Shown piece after piece: positions 1 to 5,822 of a DNA stretch of 8,815 bases. The position numbers were made by a program, and so were the translations under genes. Position 1 is the stretch's first letter; each line of letters opens with the position of its first letter. The stretch lies in assembly GCF_031432425.1 (NCBI RefSeq), contig NZ_JAVKPH010000065.1, forward strand, positions 1 through 8,815. Direction: 5' to 3'. Source of the stretch: Ruixingdingia sedimenti (GTDB lineage: Bacteria; Pseudomonadota; Alphaproteobacteria; Rhodobacterales; Rhodobacteraceae). Below the pieces are notes generated by a model that worked only from the letters and a program-made list of their open reading frames with translations, made no database searches and was not told the origin of the DNA.

Positions 1-161
1 GCGGGCGTGGGCGAGATGGCCGCGATGGTCCCGAGCCCCCCCGCCGCCGACACCGCCGCCGCCAGAGGCCCGAACGCGACACCCCCCATCCCCGCCTGAA
101 GGATCGGGACCTCGATCCCGAGAAGATCACACAGGGGCGTGCGAAGGGTACGGCGGGACAT
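1..161 (-). CDS. Nitronate monooxygenase (2-nitropropane dioxygenase) family protein, N-terminal part only
   Basis: The minus strand from the ATG at 161 down to base 1 encodes 53 residues with no stop, and the gene continues beyond the window. It starts MSRRTLRTPLCDLLGIEVPI and continues LQAGMGG, then a run of Ala and Gly ending GGLGTIA. This is the typical first beta strand and FMN/phosphate-loop region of the 2-nitropropane dioxygenase TIM barrel (TPLCDLLGI-PI-QAGMGG-AAAVS-AGGLG). Members oxidise alkyl nitronates with FMN and oxygen, although the fold also includes flavin-dependent enoyl reductases. The start is supported by AAAGGA on the minus strand (169-174), 7 nt before the ATG. The gene is divergent from the LysR gene, with 213 bp between the two starts, a layout often seen for a regulator and its target. 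Family assignment is good from the N-terminus; the substrate is unknown. Confidence 0.83.
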   Translation of the reverse strand, partial: MSRRTLRTPLCDLLGIEVPILQAGMGGVAFGPLAAAVSAAGGLGTIAAISPTP

Positions 162-249
162 GGGGCAGTCCTTTGCGATGGATATGACGGGGATTCGCCC
201 GCAAGCGCAGGACGAACCGGATGGCGGCATTAGCCCCGCCCGCCCCCGC

Positions 250-262
250 GCAATCCAGTTGC
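250..262. promoter_or_regulatory. Inverted repeats in the divergent NPD/LysR control region, possible operator
   Basis: The 213 bp between the two divergent starts (162-374) hold several short palindromes. GCAA-TCCAG-TTGC lies at 250-262, CGAAG-CGGGC-CTTCG at 269-283, TTCGCGAA at 287-294, and TTGCGCAA at 320-327. The last overlaps the candidate -35 of the LysR gene. LysR-type proteins commonly bind interrupted dyads in such divergent regions and repress their own gene. Short palindromes are frequent by chance in GC-rich DNA, so operator function is a weak inference. Confidence 0.25.
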
Positions 263-319
263 CATTGGCGAAGCGGGCCTTCGTGGTTCGCGAAGCGCCC
301 CCGCGCCGATGCTGACGCA

Positions 320-348
320 TTGCGCAAGGCCCCGCCCAAGGCTAGCGT
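320..348 (+). promoter_or_regulatory. Candidate sigma-70-type promoter of the LysR gene
   Basis: TTGCGC (320-325) is separated by exactly 17 nt from TAGCGT (343-348), which places transcription start near 355, about 20 nt before the GTG start. Matches to the consensus hexamers are partial. The support is that the same TTGC-N19-TAGCGTGA layout recurs before the TRAP binding-protein gene at 3024-3054. The -35 lies inside the palindrome TTGCGCAA, so a protein binding there could block transcription. Confidence 0.4.
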
Positions 349-374
349 GAAGACCGCACAGGGGGAGGGAAAAC

Positions 375-1313
375 GTGAGCGGTCTCAGCGTGCACGCACT
401 CATCCGCAGGGTGGATCTGCTGACCCTGCGGCTGTTCCTCGCCGCGATCGAGGAACGGCAACTGGGGCGCGCGGCGCAGCTGGAGAACATCGCCCCCTCG
501 GCCGCGACCAAGCGCATCCAGGATCTGGAGGATATCGCCGGCGTCCGCCTGCTGGAACGCAATCCCAAGGGCGTGGCCCCCAGCAAGGCGGGGCTGGTGC
601 TGGCGCGGCGGCTGCAGGTGATCTTCGCCAATCTGGAGGATCTGCGCCGGGAACTGGCAGAGTTCACCGAAGGCGTGCGCGGCCATGTCCGCGTGGCGGC
701 GACGGGGGCGATCATCGTCCAGCATCTGGCGCGCGAGATCGGCGATTTCACCCGCAATTTCCCCTTCATCGAGGTCGAGATCCAGGAGGAGGACAACCCC
801 GCCGTGCTGCGCGCGCTGAAGGCGGGCGAGGTGGATGTGGCGCTCTATGTCCATGCCGAGGGGCTGGATTACGAGGCGCTGGCCACGACCCCCTATCGCA
901 GCGACCGGCTGGTGGTGGTGTTCCCCAAGGGGCACCGCTTTGCCGAGATGGGCGCGGTGACGCTGGCGGACATCCTGGACGAAACCTTCATCGCCATCCG
1001 CCCGGGCACGACGCTGATGACCCAGATCCGCGCCGCCGCCCGCGCGATGGGGCGCGAGTTGCGGCCCAGGTTCAACGTGAACGGCATCAATGCCGCGCGC
1101 AGTCTGGTGCAGGAGGGGCTCGGCGTCACGGTGCAGCCGGAATGCATGCTGTCGATCGAGGATTTCGAACGGGTATCAGTCACCCGGATCGCCGAACCCT
1201 GGGCGGTGCGCCGGATGCATGTCGCCACGCAGCGCGGGGTGCCGGTATCGCCCGCGGCGCGGCTGCTGATCGAACAGCTGACGGCGCAGCCGGCGGGGGA
1301 AGAGGCGCCCTGA
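375..1313 (+). CDS. LysR-family transcriptional regulator
   Basis: This 312-residue protein has the usual LysR length. The N-terminal winged helix-turn-helix spans about residues 15-75: LTLRLFLAAIEERQLGRAA, then SAATKRIQDLE, LLERN and GVAPSKAG, matching the family pattern of scanning helix, recognition helix and wing. A linker helix follows at about 76-100. The two-lobed effector-binding domain (about 103-300) begins GHVRVAATG and includes VDVALYV and the EGLGVTVQPE segment. The GTG start at 375 is chosen because GGGAGGGA (362-369) sits just upstream and the HTH begins at the expected distance. The gene lies between a divergent nitronate monooxygenase gene and the thiolase. It is therefore the obvious candidate to control one or both, and perhaps the downstream operon. 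Its co-inducer is unknown, but would plausibly be the pathway substrate or an intermediate. Confidence 0.93.
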   Translation: MSGLSVHALIRRVDLLTLRLFLAAIEERQLGRAAQLENIAPSAATKRIQDLEDIAGVRLLERNPKGVAPSKAGLVLARRLQVIFANLEDLRRELAEFTEGVRGHVRVAATGAIIVQHLAREIGDFTRNFPFIEVEIQEEDNPAVLRALKAGEVDVALYVHAEGLDYEALATTPYRSDRLVVVFPKGHRFAEMGAVTLADILDETFIAIRPGTTLMTQIRAAARAMGRELRPRFNVNGINAARSLVQEGLGVTVQPECMLSIEDFERVSVTRIAEPWAVRRMHVATQRGVPVSPAARLLIEQLTAQPAGEEAP

Positions 1314-1394
1314 GCCGCGGGGCCGCCGGGCAGCGGCCTTCGGCGGGGCTATCCGGGGCACGGTGAAAGACGGGCCGGGGCGTTCCCGCCGGCA

Positions 1395-1431
1395 TGCGGC
1401 TTCATCTTGCCGCAAATACTCCCGCGCGGAG
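1395..1431. repeat. Small intergenic hairpin element downstream of the LysR gene, possibly a dispersed Rhodobacterales repeat
   Basis: TGCGGC (1395-1400) pairs with GCCGCA (1409-1414) across an 8-nt TTCATCTT loop. It is followed by AAATACT and a second small dyad, CTCC-N5-GGAG (1419-1431). The TTCATCTTGCCGCAAATACTCC-like string is of a type I recall from intergenic regions of Rhodobacterales genomes, but I cannot show copies from this window. It lies about 80 nt after the LysR stop and has no T-tract, so it does not look like a normal intrinsic terminator. The rest of 1314-1394 shows only GC-rich sequence with weak pairing. Confidence 0.35.
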
Positions 1432-1498
1432 CGCCGCCCACAGATGTCACAGGCAGGCCCGAAAGCGGATGGGCCCCGGCCCGGCGACCCGCCGACGT

Positions 1499-1540
1499 CA
1501 TCCGCGCACATTCCGTATTGCGGAATATCATTCCGTAATG
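1499..1540. promoter_or_regulatory. Phased operator-like cluster upstream of the thiolase gene
   Basis: Three related half-sites start 10 bp and then 20 bp apart: CATCCG at 1499, CATTCCGTATTG at 1509-1520 and CATTCCGTAATG at 1529-1540. The last two agree at 11 of 12 positions. The first CATTCCG also forms a 17-bp inverted repeat, ATTCCG-TATTG-CGGAAT (1510-1526), which contains the T-N11-A pattern of LysR boxes but would also suit an IclR-type operator. The phasing puts all half-sites on one DNA face. Related half-sites occur before the TRAP operon (2992-3013). The sequence pattern is clear; which protein binds it is inference, with the adjacent LysR product the first candidate. Confidence 0.55.
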
Positions 1541-1546
1541 TAAGGC
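1518..1546 (+). promoter_or_regulatory. Candidate promoter of the thiolase gene
   Basis: TTGCGG (1518-1523), 17 nt, then TAAGGC (1541-1546) resembles the promoters proposed at 320-348 and 3024-3052, though the -10 is poor. It would start transcription near 1553, about 42 nt before the ATG. The -35 lies inside the inverted repeat at 1510-1526 and the spacer contains the second CATTCCG copy. A bound regulator would therefore overlap RNA polymerase, which favours repression or tight LysR-style control. Confidence 0.3.
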
Positions 1547-1594
1547 GAACCCCGTCGTCGCCGCGCCGATGACCCGAGCGCCAGGAGGGAAAGC

Positions 1595-2809
1595 ATGAAA
1601 CGCGTTGTGATTTGCGAGCCGGTCCGCACGGCCGTGGGCGGCTATGGCGGGATGTACCGCGACGTTCCGGCCACCCATCTGGGCCGCACGGTGATCGAGG
1701 CGGTGCTGGCGCGCACCGGGATCGACCCCGAAAAGATCGACGACGTGATCTTCGGCCAGTGCTATCCGAACGGCGAGGCCCCGGCGATCGGCCGCGTGGC
1801 GGCGCTGGATGCGGGGGTGCCGATCACCGTGCCGGGGTTGCAGATCGACCGGCGCTGCGGGTCGGGCTTGCAGGCGGTGATGGATGCGGCGATGCGGGTG
1901 CAGACCGGCGTCGCCTCCATCGTGCTGGCGGGCGGGGCGGAAAGCATGAGCCGCGCGGAATATTATACCGAGGACATGCGGTGGGGCACCGGCGGGCGGC
2001 CGGCGCAGCTGCACGACCGGCTGGCGCGGGGCCGCGTGACCTCGGGCGGGTTCCGCTATCCGGTGGCGGGCGGCATGCTGGAAACGGCGGAAAACCTGCG
2101 GCGCGAATATGCCATCCCGCGCGCGGAACAGGACGAACTGGCGGTGAATTCGCACCGGCGCGCGGCGGCGGCAATCGCGGATGGCCGCTTTGCCGAGGAA
2201 ATCGTGCCCGTCACCGTCAAGGACAGGCGCAAGGGCGAGGTGGTGCTGGACCGCGACGAACATGTCCGCCCCGATGTGGTGCTGGAAAAGCTCGCCGCGC
2301 TGAACCCGGTCCTGCTGAAATCCGACCCCGAGGCGACCGTGACCGCGGGCAATGCCAGCGGCCAGAACGACGGCGCCGCGGTCTGCGTGGTGACGGATAT
2401 CGAGACCGCCGAACGCCTCGGCCTGCATCCCTATGCCGAACTGGTTTCCTGGGCCGCGGCGGGGGTGGAGCCGCACCGGATGGGCATCGGCCCGGTGCCC
2501 TCGACGAAAAAGGCGCTGGACCGCGCGGGGCTGACGCTGAAGGACATCGACCTGATCGAACTGAACGAGGCCTTCGCCGCGCAGGTGCTGGCCTGCACCC
2601 GCGAATGGGGCTTCGGCAAGGACGATTTCGCGCGGATGAACGTCAACGGTTCGGGCATCTCGCTCGGCCATCCCGTCGGCGCCACCGGCGTGCGGATCCT
2701 GACCACGCTGCTGCGCGAAATGCGCCGGCGCGAGGCGCAATATGGGCTGGAGACGATGTGCATCGGCGGCGGCCAGGGCCTGACCGCGATCTTCAGGCGC
2801 GTCGTCTGA
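1595..2809 (+). CDS. Thiolase (acetyl-CoA C-acyltransferase / 3-oxoacyl-CoA thiolase family)
   Basis: The protein has 404 residues, normal for a thiolase. It would cleave a 3-oxoacyl-CoA with free CoA to give acetyl-CoA and a shortened acyl-CoA, or run the reverse condensation. All catalytic elements are visible. The nucleophile Cys88 lies in DRRCGSGLQAV; NEAFAAQ is at 324-330; His359 is in SLGHPVGATG; and the proton-shuttling Cys389 is in MCIGGGQG near the C-terminus. The N-terminus is the usual VVICEPVRTAVGGYGG. The ATG at 1595 has AGGAGG (1583-1588) 6 nt upstream. No signal peptide is seen, so it is cytoplasmic. The gene has its own candidate promoter and an intrinsic terminator downstream, so it is probably transcribed alone, between the LysR gene and the TRAP operon. 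The chain-length or dicarboxylyl specificity (for example 3-oxoadipyl-CoA) cannot be decided by eye. Confidence 0.95.
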   Translation: MKRVVICEPVRTAVGGYGGMYRDVPATHLGRTVIEAVLARTGIDPEKIDDVIFGQCYPNGEAPAIGRVAALDAGVPITVPGLQIDRRCGSGLQAVMDAAMRVQTGVASIVLAGGAESMSRAEYYTEDMRWGTGGRPAQLHDRLARGRVTSGGFRYPVAGGMLETAENLRREYAIPRAEQDELAVNSHRRAAAAIADGRFAEEIVPVTVKDRRKGEVVLDRDEHVRPDVVLEKLAALNPVLLKSDPEATVTAGNASGQNDGAAVCVVTDIETAERLGLHPYAELVSWAAAGVEPHRMGIGPVPSTKKALDRAGLTLKDIDLIELNEAFAAQVLACTREWGFGKDDFARMNVNGSGISLGHPVGATGVRILTTLLREMRRREAQYGLETMCIGGGQGLTAIFRRVV

Positions 2810-2894
2810 GGGGCGGCGCGGGCGACACGCCCCGACTGTCGGTGTTCCTGCCGCAAGGAAGCGAAGAAAGGCAGCCGCACCGCCCGCGAAGCGC

Positions 2895-2910
2895 CGGGGG
2901 GCTGCCCCCG
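2895..2910 (+). other. Stem-loop without T-tract, upstream of the thiolase terminator
   Basis: CGGGGG (2895-2900) pairs with CCCCCG (2905-2910) across a GCTG loop. It sits in the thiolase 3' untranslated region just before the terminator hairpin. It may stabilise the mRNA end, or may simply reflect GC-rich composition. Confidence 0.4.
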
Positions 2911-2917
2911 CGGATGA

Positions 2918-2946
2918 GGCGCGGCCCGGCAGGGGCCGCGCCTTTT
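2918..2946 (+). terminator. Intrinsic terminator after the thiolase gene
   Basis: GGCGCGGCCC (2918-2927) pairs perfectly over 10 bp with GGGCCGCGCC (2933-2942) around a 5-nt loop and is followed directly by TTTT (2943-2946). This is a textbook Rho-independent terminator, about 110 nt after the thiolase stop. It separates the thiolase transcript from the TRAP operon, so the latter needs its own promoter. Confidence 0.8.
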
Positions 2947-2989
2947 GCGTTGCGCCCTGCCCGGCCCACCTTTGCCATGGCCCGCCTTC

Positions 2990-3013
2990 GCCATCCGGTA
3001 ATGGCGCATTCCG
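2990..3013. promoter_or_regulatory. Operator-like site upstream of the TRAP/ALDH/GMC/CoA-transferase operon
   Basis: CATCCGGTAATG (2992-3003) matches CATTCCGTAATG of the thiolase control region at 10 of 12 positions. It is followed by an exact CATTCCG (3007-3013). Together they form an imperfect dyad, CGGTAATG-GCG-CATTCCG, whose core AATG-GCG-CATT (3000-3010) is symmetric. The dyad centre is about 54 bp before the transcription start predicted from the promoter at 3024-3052, a position typical of activator sites for LysR-type proteins. GCCATCCGGT (2990-2999) also occurs on the minus strand at 216-225 in the NPD/LysR region. The sequence match is seen directly; the function is inferred. Confidence 0.5.
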
Positions 3014-3023
3014 AAACCACGAA

Positions 3024-3052
3024 TTGCATGGCGAAACCCGCCCTCCTAGCGT
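3024..3052 (+). promoter_or_regulatory. Candidate promoter of the TRAP-led operon
   Basis: TTGCAT (3024-3029), 17 nt, TAGCGT (3047-3052), followed by GA, repeats the layout at 320-350 (TTGCGC-N17-TAGCGTGA). Transcription would begin near 3059 and leave a leader of about 65 nt. Each hexamer matches the sigma-70 consensus only partly, which suits an activator-dependent promoter. The rest of the 315-bp gap (2810-3124) holds the terminator and the operator-like site described separately. Confidence 0.45.
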
Positions 3053-3124
3053 GATCCGCATCCGCACAGGCGGCACAGGGCCCCGCACCGCAGGGGCCGC
3101 CCGGTTCTCAGGGAGGAGACCACC

Positions 3125-4171
3125 ATGAAACATACCCCATATCCGTTCCTGCCCCGCCTTGCCCGCCGGGCGGCGCTGGCCGCATCGGCGGCGGTGCTGG
3201 CCGCAGCGCCCGCGCTGGCGCAGGACACGCAGACCCTCAAGGTCTCGCATCTCTTCAACCCGACCGTCTATCTGTGGGAACACGGCGGCCAGCTTTTCGT
3301 CGACGAGGTGACGAAGGCGGCGGGCGATGCGGTGAAGTTCGAGGTCTATCCCGCCGCGCAACTGGGCAAGGACCTGATCGGATCGCTGAACAGCGGGCTC
3401 GCGGACATCAGCATCATCCCCGTCTCCTACGTTCCCGACAAGCTGCCGCTCAGTTCGGTCGCGGAACTGCCGGGCACCTATGCCTCGGCCTGCGAGGGCA
3501 CCGAAAAACTGTGGAACATCGTCAAGGAAGGCGGGCCGCTGAACACGGCGGAATATGCACCGCAGGGCATGCATGTGCTGTTCGTCACCGCGCTGCCGCC
3601 CTATCACATCACCACCGCCAAGCCGATCACGGGCGATCTGTCCTCGATCCAGGGGCTCAAGCTGCGGGCGAACGGCGCGGCGATGGACAAGACGGTGCGG
3701 GCGCTCGGCGCGGTTCCGTCCAAGATCCCGGCGTCGGAACTGTTCGACGCGATCAGCCGCGGCACCATCGACGGCGGGCTCTACAACTATCACGGCATCC
3801 CGGAATACCATCTGGAGGACGTGCTGAAATATTCCGTCGAGGGCCCGCGGCTCGGCGCCGCCGCCATCGTCTTCGCCATGAGCGACAAGTCGTGGCAGGG
3901 CCTGTCGGACGAGATGAAGGGGATCTTCACCGCCGCCGCCGCCAATGCCCAGGCCAGCCTGTGCGACTGGACGGGGAAAAGCGATGCCACCCTGCGCGAC
4001 CGGATCGTCAGCCAGAACGGCCATACCGCCATCACGATGACGCCCGAACAGGTCGCCATCTGGGAAAAGGCGGCCGAGCCGGTCGTCACCAGCTGGAAGG
4101 AAGAGATGGACAAGGCCGGCAAGGACGGCAGCGCCATGTTCGAGGCGTTCAACGCCGCCGCCACGAACTGA
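3125..4171 (+). CDS. TRAP transporter solute-binding protein, DctP family (periplasmic)
   Basis: The product has 348 residues. A signal peptide is evident: basic residues, then a long Ala/Leu/Val stretch ending APALA, with likely cleavage after Ala32 before QDTQTLKV. The mature protein shows DctP-family features: SHLFNP near the N-terminus, FEVYPAAQLGKD (72-83), the GLADISIIP segment (91-99), and LSSIQGLKLRANG (172-184). In that last segment Arg181 is in the position of the conserved arginine that clamps ligand carboxylates in this family. DAISRGTIDGGL (208-219) is another family segment. The ligand is therefore probably a carboxylate. Two cysteines (Cys123 and Cys280) could form a disulfide in the periplasm. 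GGAGGAG (3112-3118) lies 6 nt before the ATG. The gene leads the operon, but no DctQ or DctM membrane subunit is present in the window. Confidence 0.92.
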   Translation: MKHTPYPFLPRLARRAALAASAAVLAAAPALAQDTQTLKVSHLFNPTVYLWEHGGQLFVDEVTKAAGDAVKFEVYPAAQLGKDLIGSLNSGLADISIIPVSYVPDKLPLSSVAELPGTYASACEGTEKLWNIVKEGGPLNTAEYAPQGMHVLFVTALPPYHITTAKPITGDLSSIQGLKLRANGAAMDKTVRALGAVPSKIPASELFDAISRGTIDGGLYNYHGIPEYHLEDVLKYSVEGPRLGAAAIVFAMSDKSWQGLSDEMKGIFTAAAANAQASLCDWTGKSDATLRDRIVSQNGHTAITMTPEQVAIWEKAAEPVVTSWKEEMDKAGKDGSAMFEAFNAAATN

Positions 4172-4179
4172 TCCCCCTG

Positions 4180-4222
4180 CGCCGCGGCCGGCAAACCCCG
4201 GCCGCGGCGGCGATCCCTTTTT
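4180..4222 (+). other. Strong intercistronic hairpin between the TRAP and aldehyde dehydrogenase genes
   Basis: A perfect 12-bp GC stem (4180-4191 with 4198-4209) with a CAAACC loop follows the binding-protein stop by 8 nt. A TTTTT run (4218-4222) starts 8 nt after the stem, too far for an efficient intrinsic terminator, and the aldehyde dehydrogenase ribosome-binding site follows at once. Such hairpins after the first gene of transport operons often protect the upstream mRNA or partly terminate, giving much more binding protein than enzyme. That role here is inferred. Confidence 0.55.
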
Positions 4223-4235
4223 GCAGGAGGCCCCG

Positions 4236-5744
4236 ATGACCGTTATCCCGCGCGAAAGCGACGTGCACCCCGAACATCCCGGCATGAAGGCCGCACGCGC
4301 ATGGCTGGCCGGGGCGCCCAAGAGACTGCTGATCGACGGCGAATGGGTCGCCGCGCGGTCGGGCAGGACCATCGCGGTGCTGAACCCGGCGACCGAGGAG
4401 GAACTGGCCCTGATCGCCGAGGGCGACAAGGCCGATGTCGATGCCGCCGTCGCCGCCGCCCGCCGCGCGCTGGAGGCGCCGAACTGGAAGGGCATCTCGC
4501 CCCATGCCCGCACCCGGGTGCTGCTGGCCATCGCCGATGCGATCGAGCGCCACAAGGACGAACTGTCGGCGCTGGAATCGCTCGACAACGGCATGCCGTC
4601 ATGGTTCAGCGCCGCGGCCCTTGGCGCCTGCGTGGATGCGTTCCGCTATTACGCGGGCTGGCCCAGCAAGATCCACGGCACCACGAACCCGACCGATGCG
4701 GCGCAGTTCATCTATACCCTGCGCGAACCCGTGGGCGTCTGCGGGCAGATCAACCCGTGGAACGTGCCGCTGCTGCTGGTCGCGCTCAAGATCGCGCCGC
4801 CCTTGGCCTGCGGCAACACGGTGGTGCTGAAACCGTCGGAACTCGCCTCGCTCACCTCGCTGCGCATCGCGGAACTGGCGCAGGAAACCGGGCTGCTGCC
4901 GCCGGGCGTGCTGAACATCGTCACCGGCTATGGTCCCACGGTGGGGGCGGCGATGACGGAACATCCCGACATCGACAAGGTGTCCTTCACCGGGTCCACG
5001 GCGGTCGGCCGCTCGATCCTTCTCGCCTCGGCCGGGAATTTCAAGCGCGTCACGCTGGAACTGGGCGGCAAGACCCCGAACATCATCTTCCCCGATGCCG
5101 ACATGGAAAAAGCGGTGCTGGCGGCGGTGAACGGGTTCACCCGCAACTCGGGCCAGATCTGTTCGGCCGGCAGCCGCCTGTTCGTGCATGAAAGCATCCA
5201 TGACGAGGTGGCGCAGGAGGTCAGCCGGATCGCCGCCACGCTCAAGGTCGGCTCGCCCTTCGAGGCCGACACCAAGCTCGGCCCGGTGATTTCCGCCCGC
5301 CAGCGGGAACGGGTCATGGGCTATGTCGATGCGGGCAATGCCGATGGCGCGAACCTGATGACCGGCGGGTGCCAGTTGGGCAACCAAGGCTACTACATCG
5401 CGCCCACGGTGTTTTCCGGCGTGAAGAACCGGATGAAGATCGCGCGCGAGGAAATCTTTGGCCCCGTCCTGTCGATCATCCCGTTCAAGGATGAAGAGGA
5501 CGCCGTGTTCCAGGGCAACGACACGCCCTACGGCCTTGCCGCCGGGATCTGGACGCGCGACATCGGCCGCGCCCACAAGATGGCCCGCGCGATCCGCGCC
5601 GGCCGCGTCTGGATCAACACCTTCGGCGAAACCGATCCGGTGATGCCCTTCGGCGGCTTCAAGCAATCGGGGATCGGGCGGGAATTCGGCATCGATTCCG
5701 TCATGGCCTATACCGAGACGAAATCGGTCCACGTCCGCTTCTGA
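4236..5744 (+). CDS. NAD-dependent aldehyde dehydrogenase (ALDH superfamily)
   Basis: The 502-residue enzyme would oxidise an aldehyde to a carboxylic acid in the cytoplasm. The full ALDH motif set is present. INPWNVPLL carries the oxyanion Asn176. KPSE (199-202) has a glutamate at the cofactor site, as in NAD-preferring enzymes. FTGSTAVG is at 251-258. The general base Glu275 is in LELGGK; the nucleophile Cys309 is in GQICSAG; EEIFGPV is at 405-411; and PFGGFKQSGIGRE lies near the C-terminus. The ATG at 4236 is preferred over a TTG at 4221 because AGGAGG (4225-4230) lies 5 nt before the ATG and would be inside the longer version. It lies 64 bp after the TRAP gene and 78 bp before the GMC gene, so it most likely oxidises the aldehyde made by the GMC enzyme. 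Betaine-aldehyde-type and general ALDHs share these motifs, so the substrate stays open. Confidence 0.96.
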   Translation: MTVIPRESDVHPEHPGMKAARAWLAGAPKRLLIDGEWVAARSGRTIAVLNPATEEELALIAEGDKADVDAAVAAARRALEAPNWKGISPHARTRVLLAIADAIERHKDELSALESLDNGMPSWFSAAALGACVDAFRYYAGWPSKIHGTTNPTDAAQFIYTLREPVGVCGQINPWNVPLLLVALKIAPPLACGNTVVLKPSELASLTSLRIAELAQETGLLPPGVLNIVTGYGPTVGAAMTEHPDIDKVSFTGSTAVGRSILLASAGNFKRVTLELGGKTPNIIFPDADMEKAVLAAVNGFTRNSGQICSAGSRLFVHESIHDEVAQEVSRIAATLKVGSPFEADTKLGPVISARQRERVMGYVDAGNADGANLMTGGCQLGNQGYYIAPTVFSGVKNRMKIAREEIFGPVLSIIPFKDEEDAVFQGNDTPYGLAAGIWTRDIGRAHKMARAIRAGRVWINTFGETDPVMPFGGFKQSGIGREFGIDSVMAYTETKSVHVRF

Positions 5745-5752
5745 CGAACGGC

Positions 5753-5791
5753 CCCGGGCGTCCGCGCCCGGGCCCCCCGCCACTGGCGGGG
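5753..5791 (+). other. Tandem hairpins between the aldehyde dehydrogenase and GMC genes
   Basis: CCCGGGCG (5753-5760) pairs with CGCCCGGG (5765-5772) around TCCG. Two bases later CCCCGCC (5775-5781) pairs with GGCGGGG (5785-5791) around ACT. No T-tract follows. The pair sits 9 nt after the aldehyde dehydrogenase stop and about 18 nt before the GMC ribosome-binding site. It may tune mRNA decay or partly reduce downstream expression. I do not call it a terminator. Confidence 0.5.
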
Positions 5792-5822
5792 ACTGGTGGG
5801 ATATTGCCGGGGGAATGGCGCA

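Noticed and set aside
221..1366. 381-codon plus-strand frame covering the LysR gene
   Set aside because: It overlaps the LysR gene in another frame, and its composition is Arg/Gly/Ala-rich low complexity with no family pattern.
1363..1572. 69-codon frame between the LysR and thiolase genes
   Set aside because: It lacks a convincing ribosome-binding site, is low complexity, and overlaps the operator-like cluster and promoter.
4180..4222. Intrinsic terminator ending the TRAP transcript
   Set aside because: The T-run is 8 nt from the stem and the downstream genes have no obvious promoter of their own. It is better described as an intercistronic hairpin.
4221..4235. Upstream TTG start for the aldehyde dehydrogenase
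   Set aside because: The extension consists of the ribosome-binding site AGGAGG itself. The ATG at 4236 has ideal spacing.
1349..4594. Very long minus-strand open frame (1081 codons) and a similar one at 4599-6674
   Set aside because: They run antisense to well-supported genes with full catalytic motifs. Their translations are Arg/Gly/His/Pro-rich with no recognisable domain, as expected for shadow frames in GC-rich DNA.
5796..5822. Upstream GTG start for the GMC gene
   Set aside because: It would include the GGGGGA ribosome-binding site in the coding region. The ATG at 5823 places the FAD fold at the usual distance from the start.
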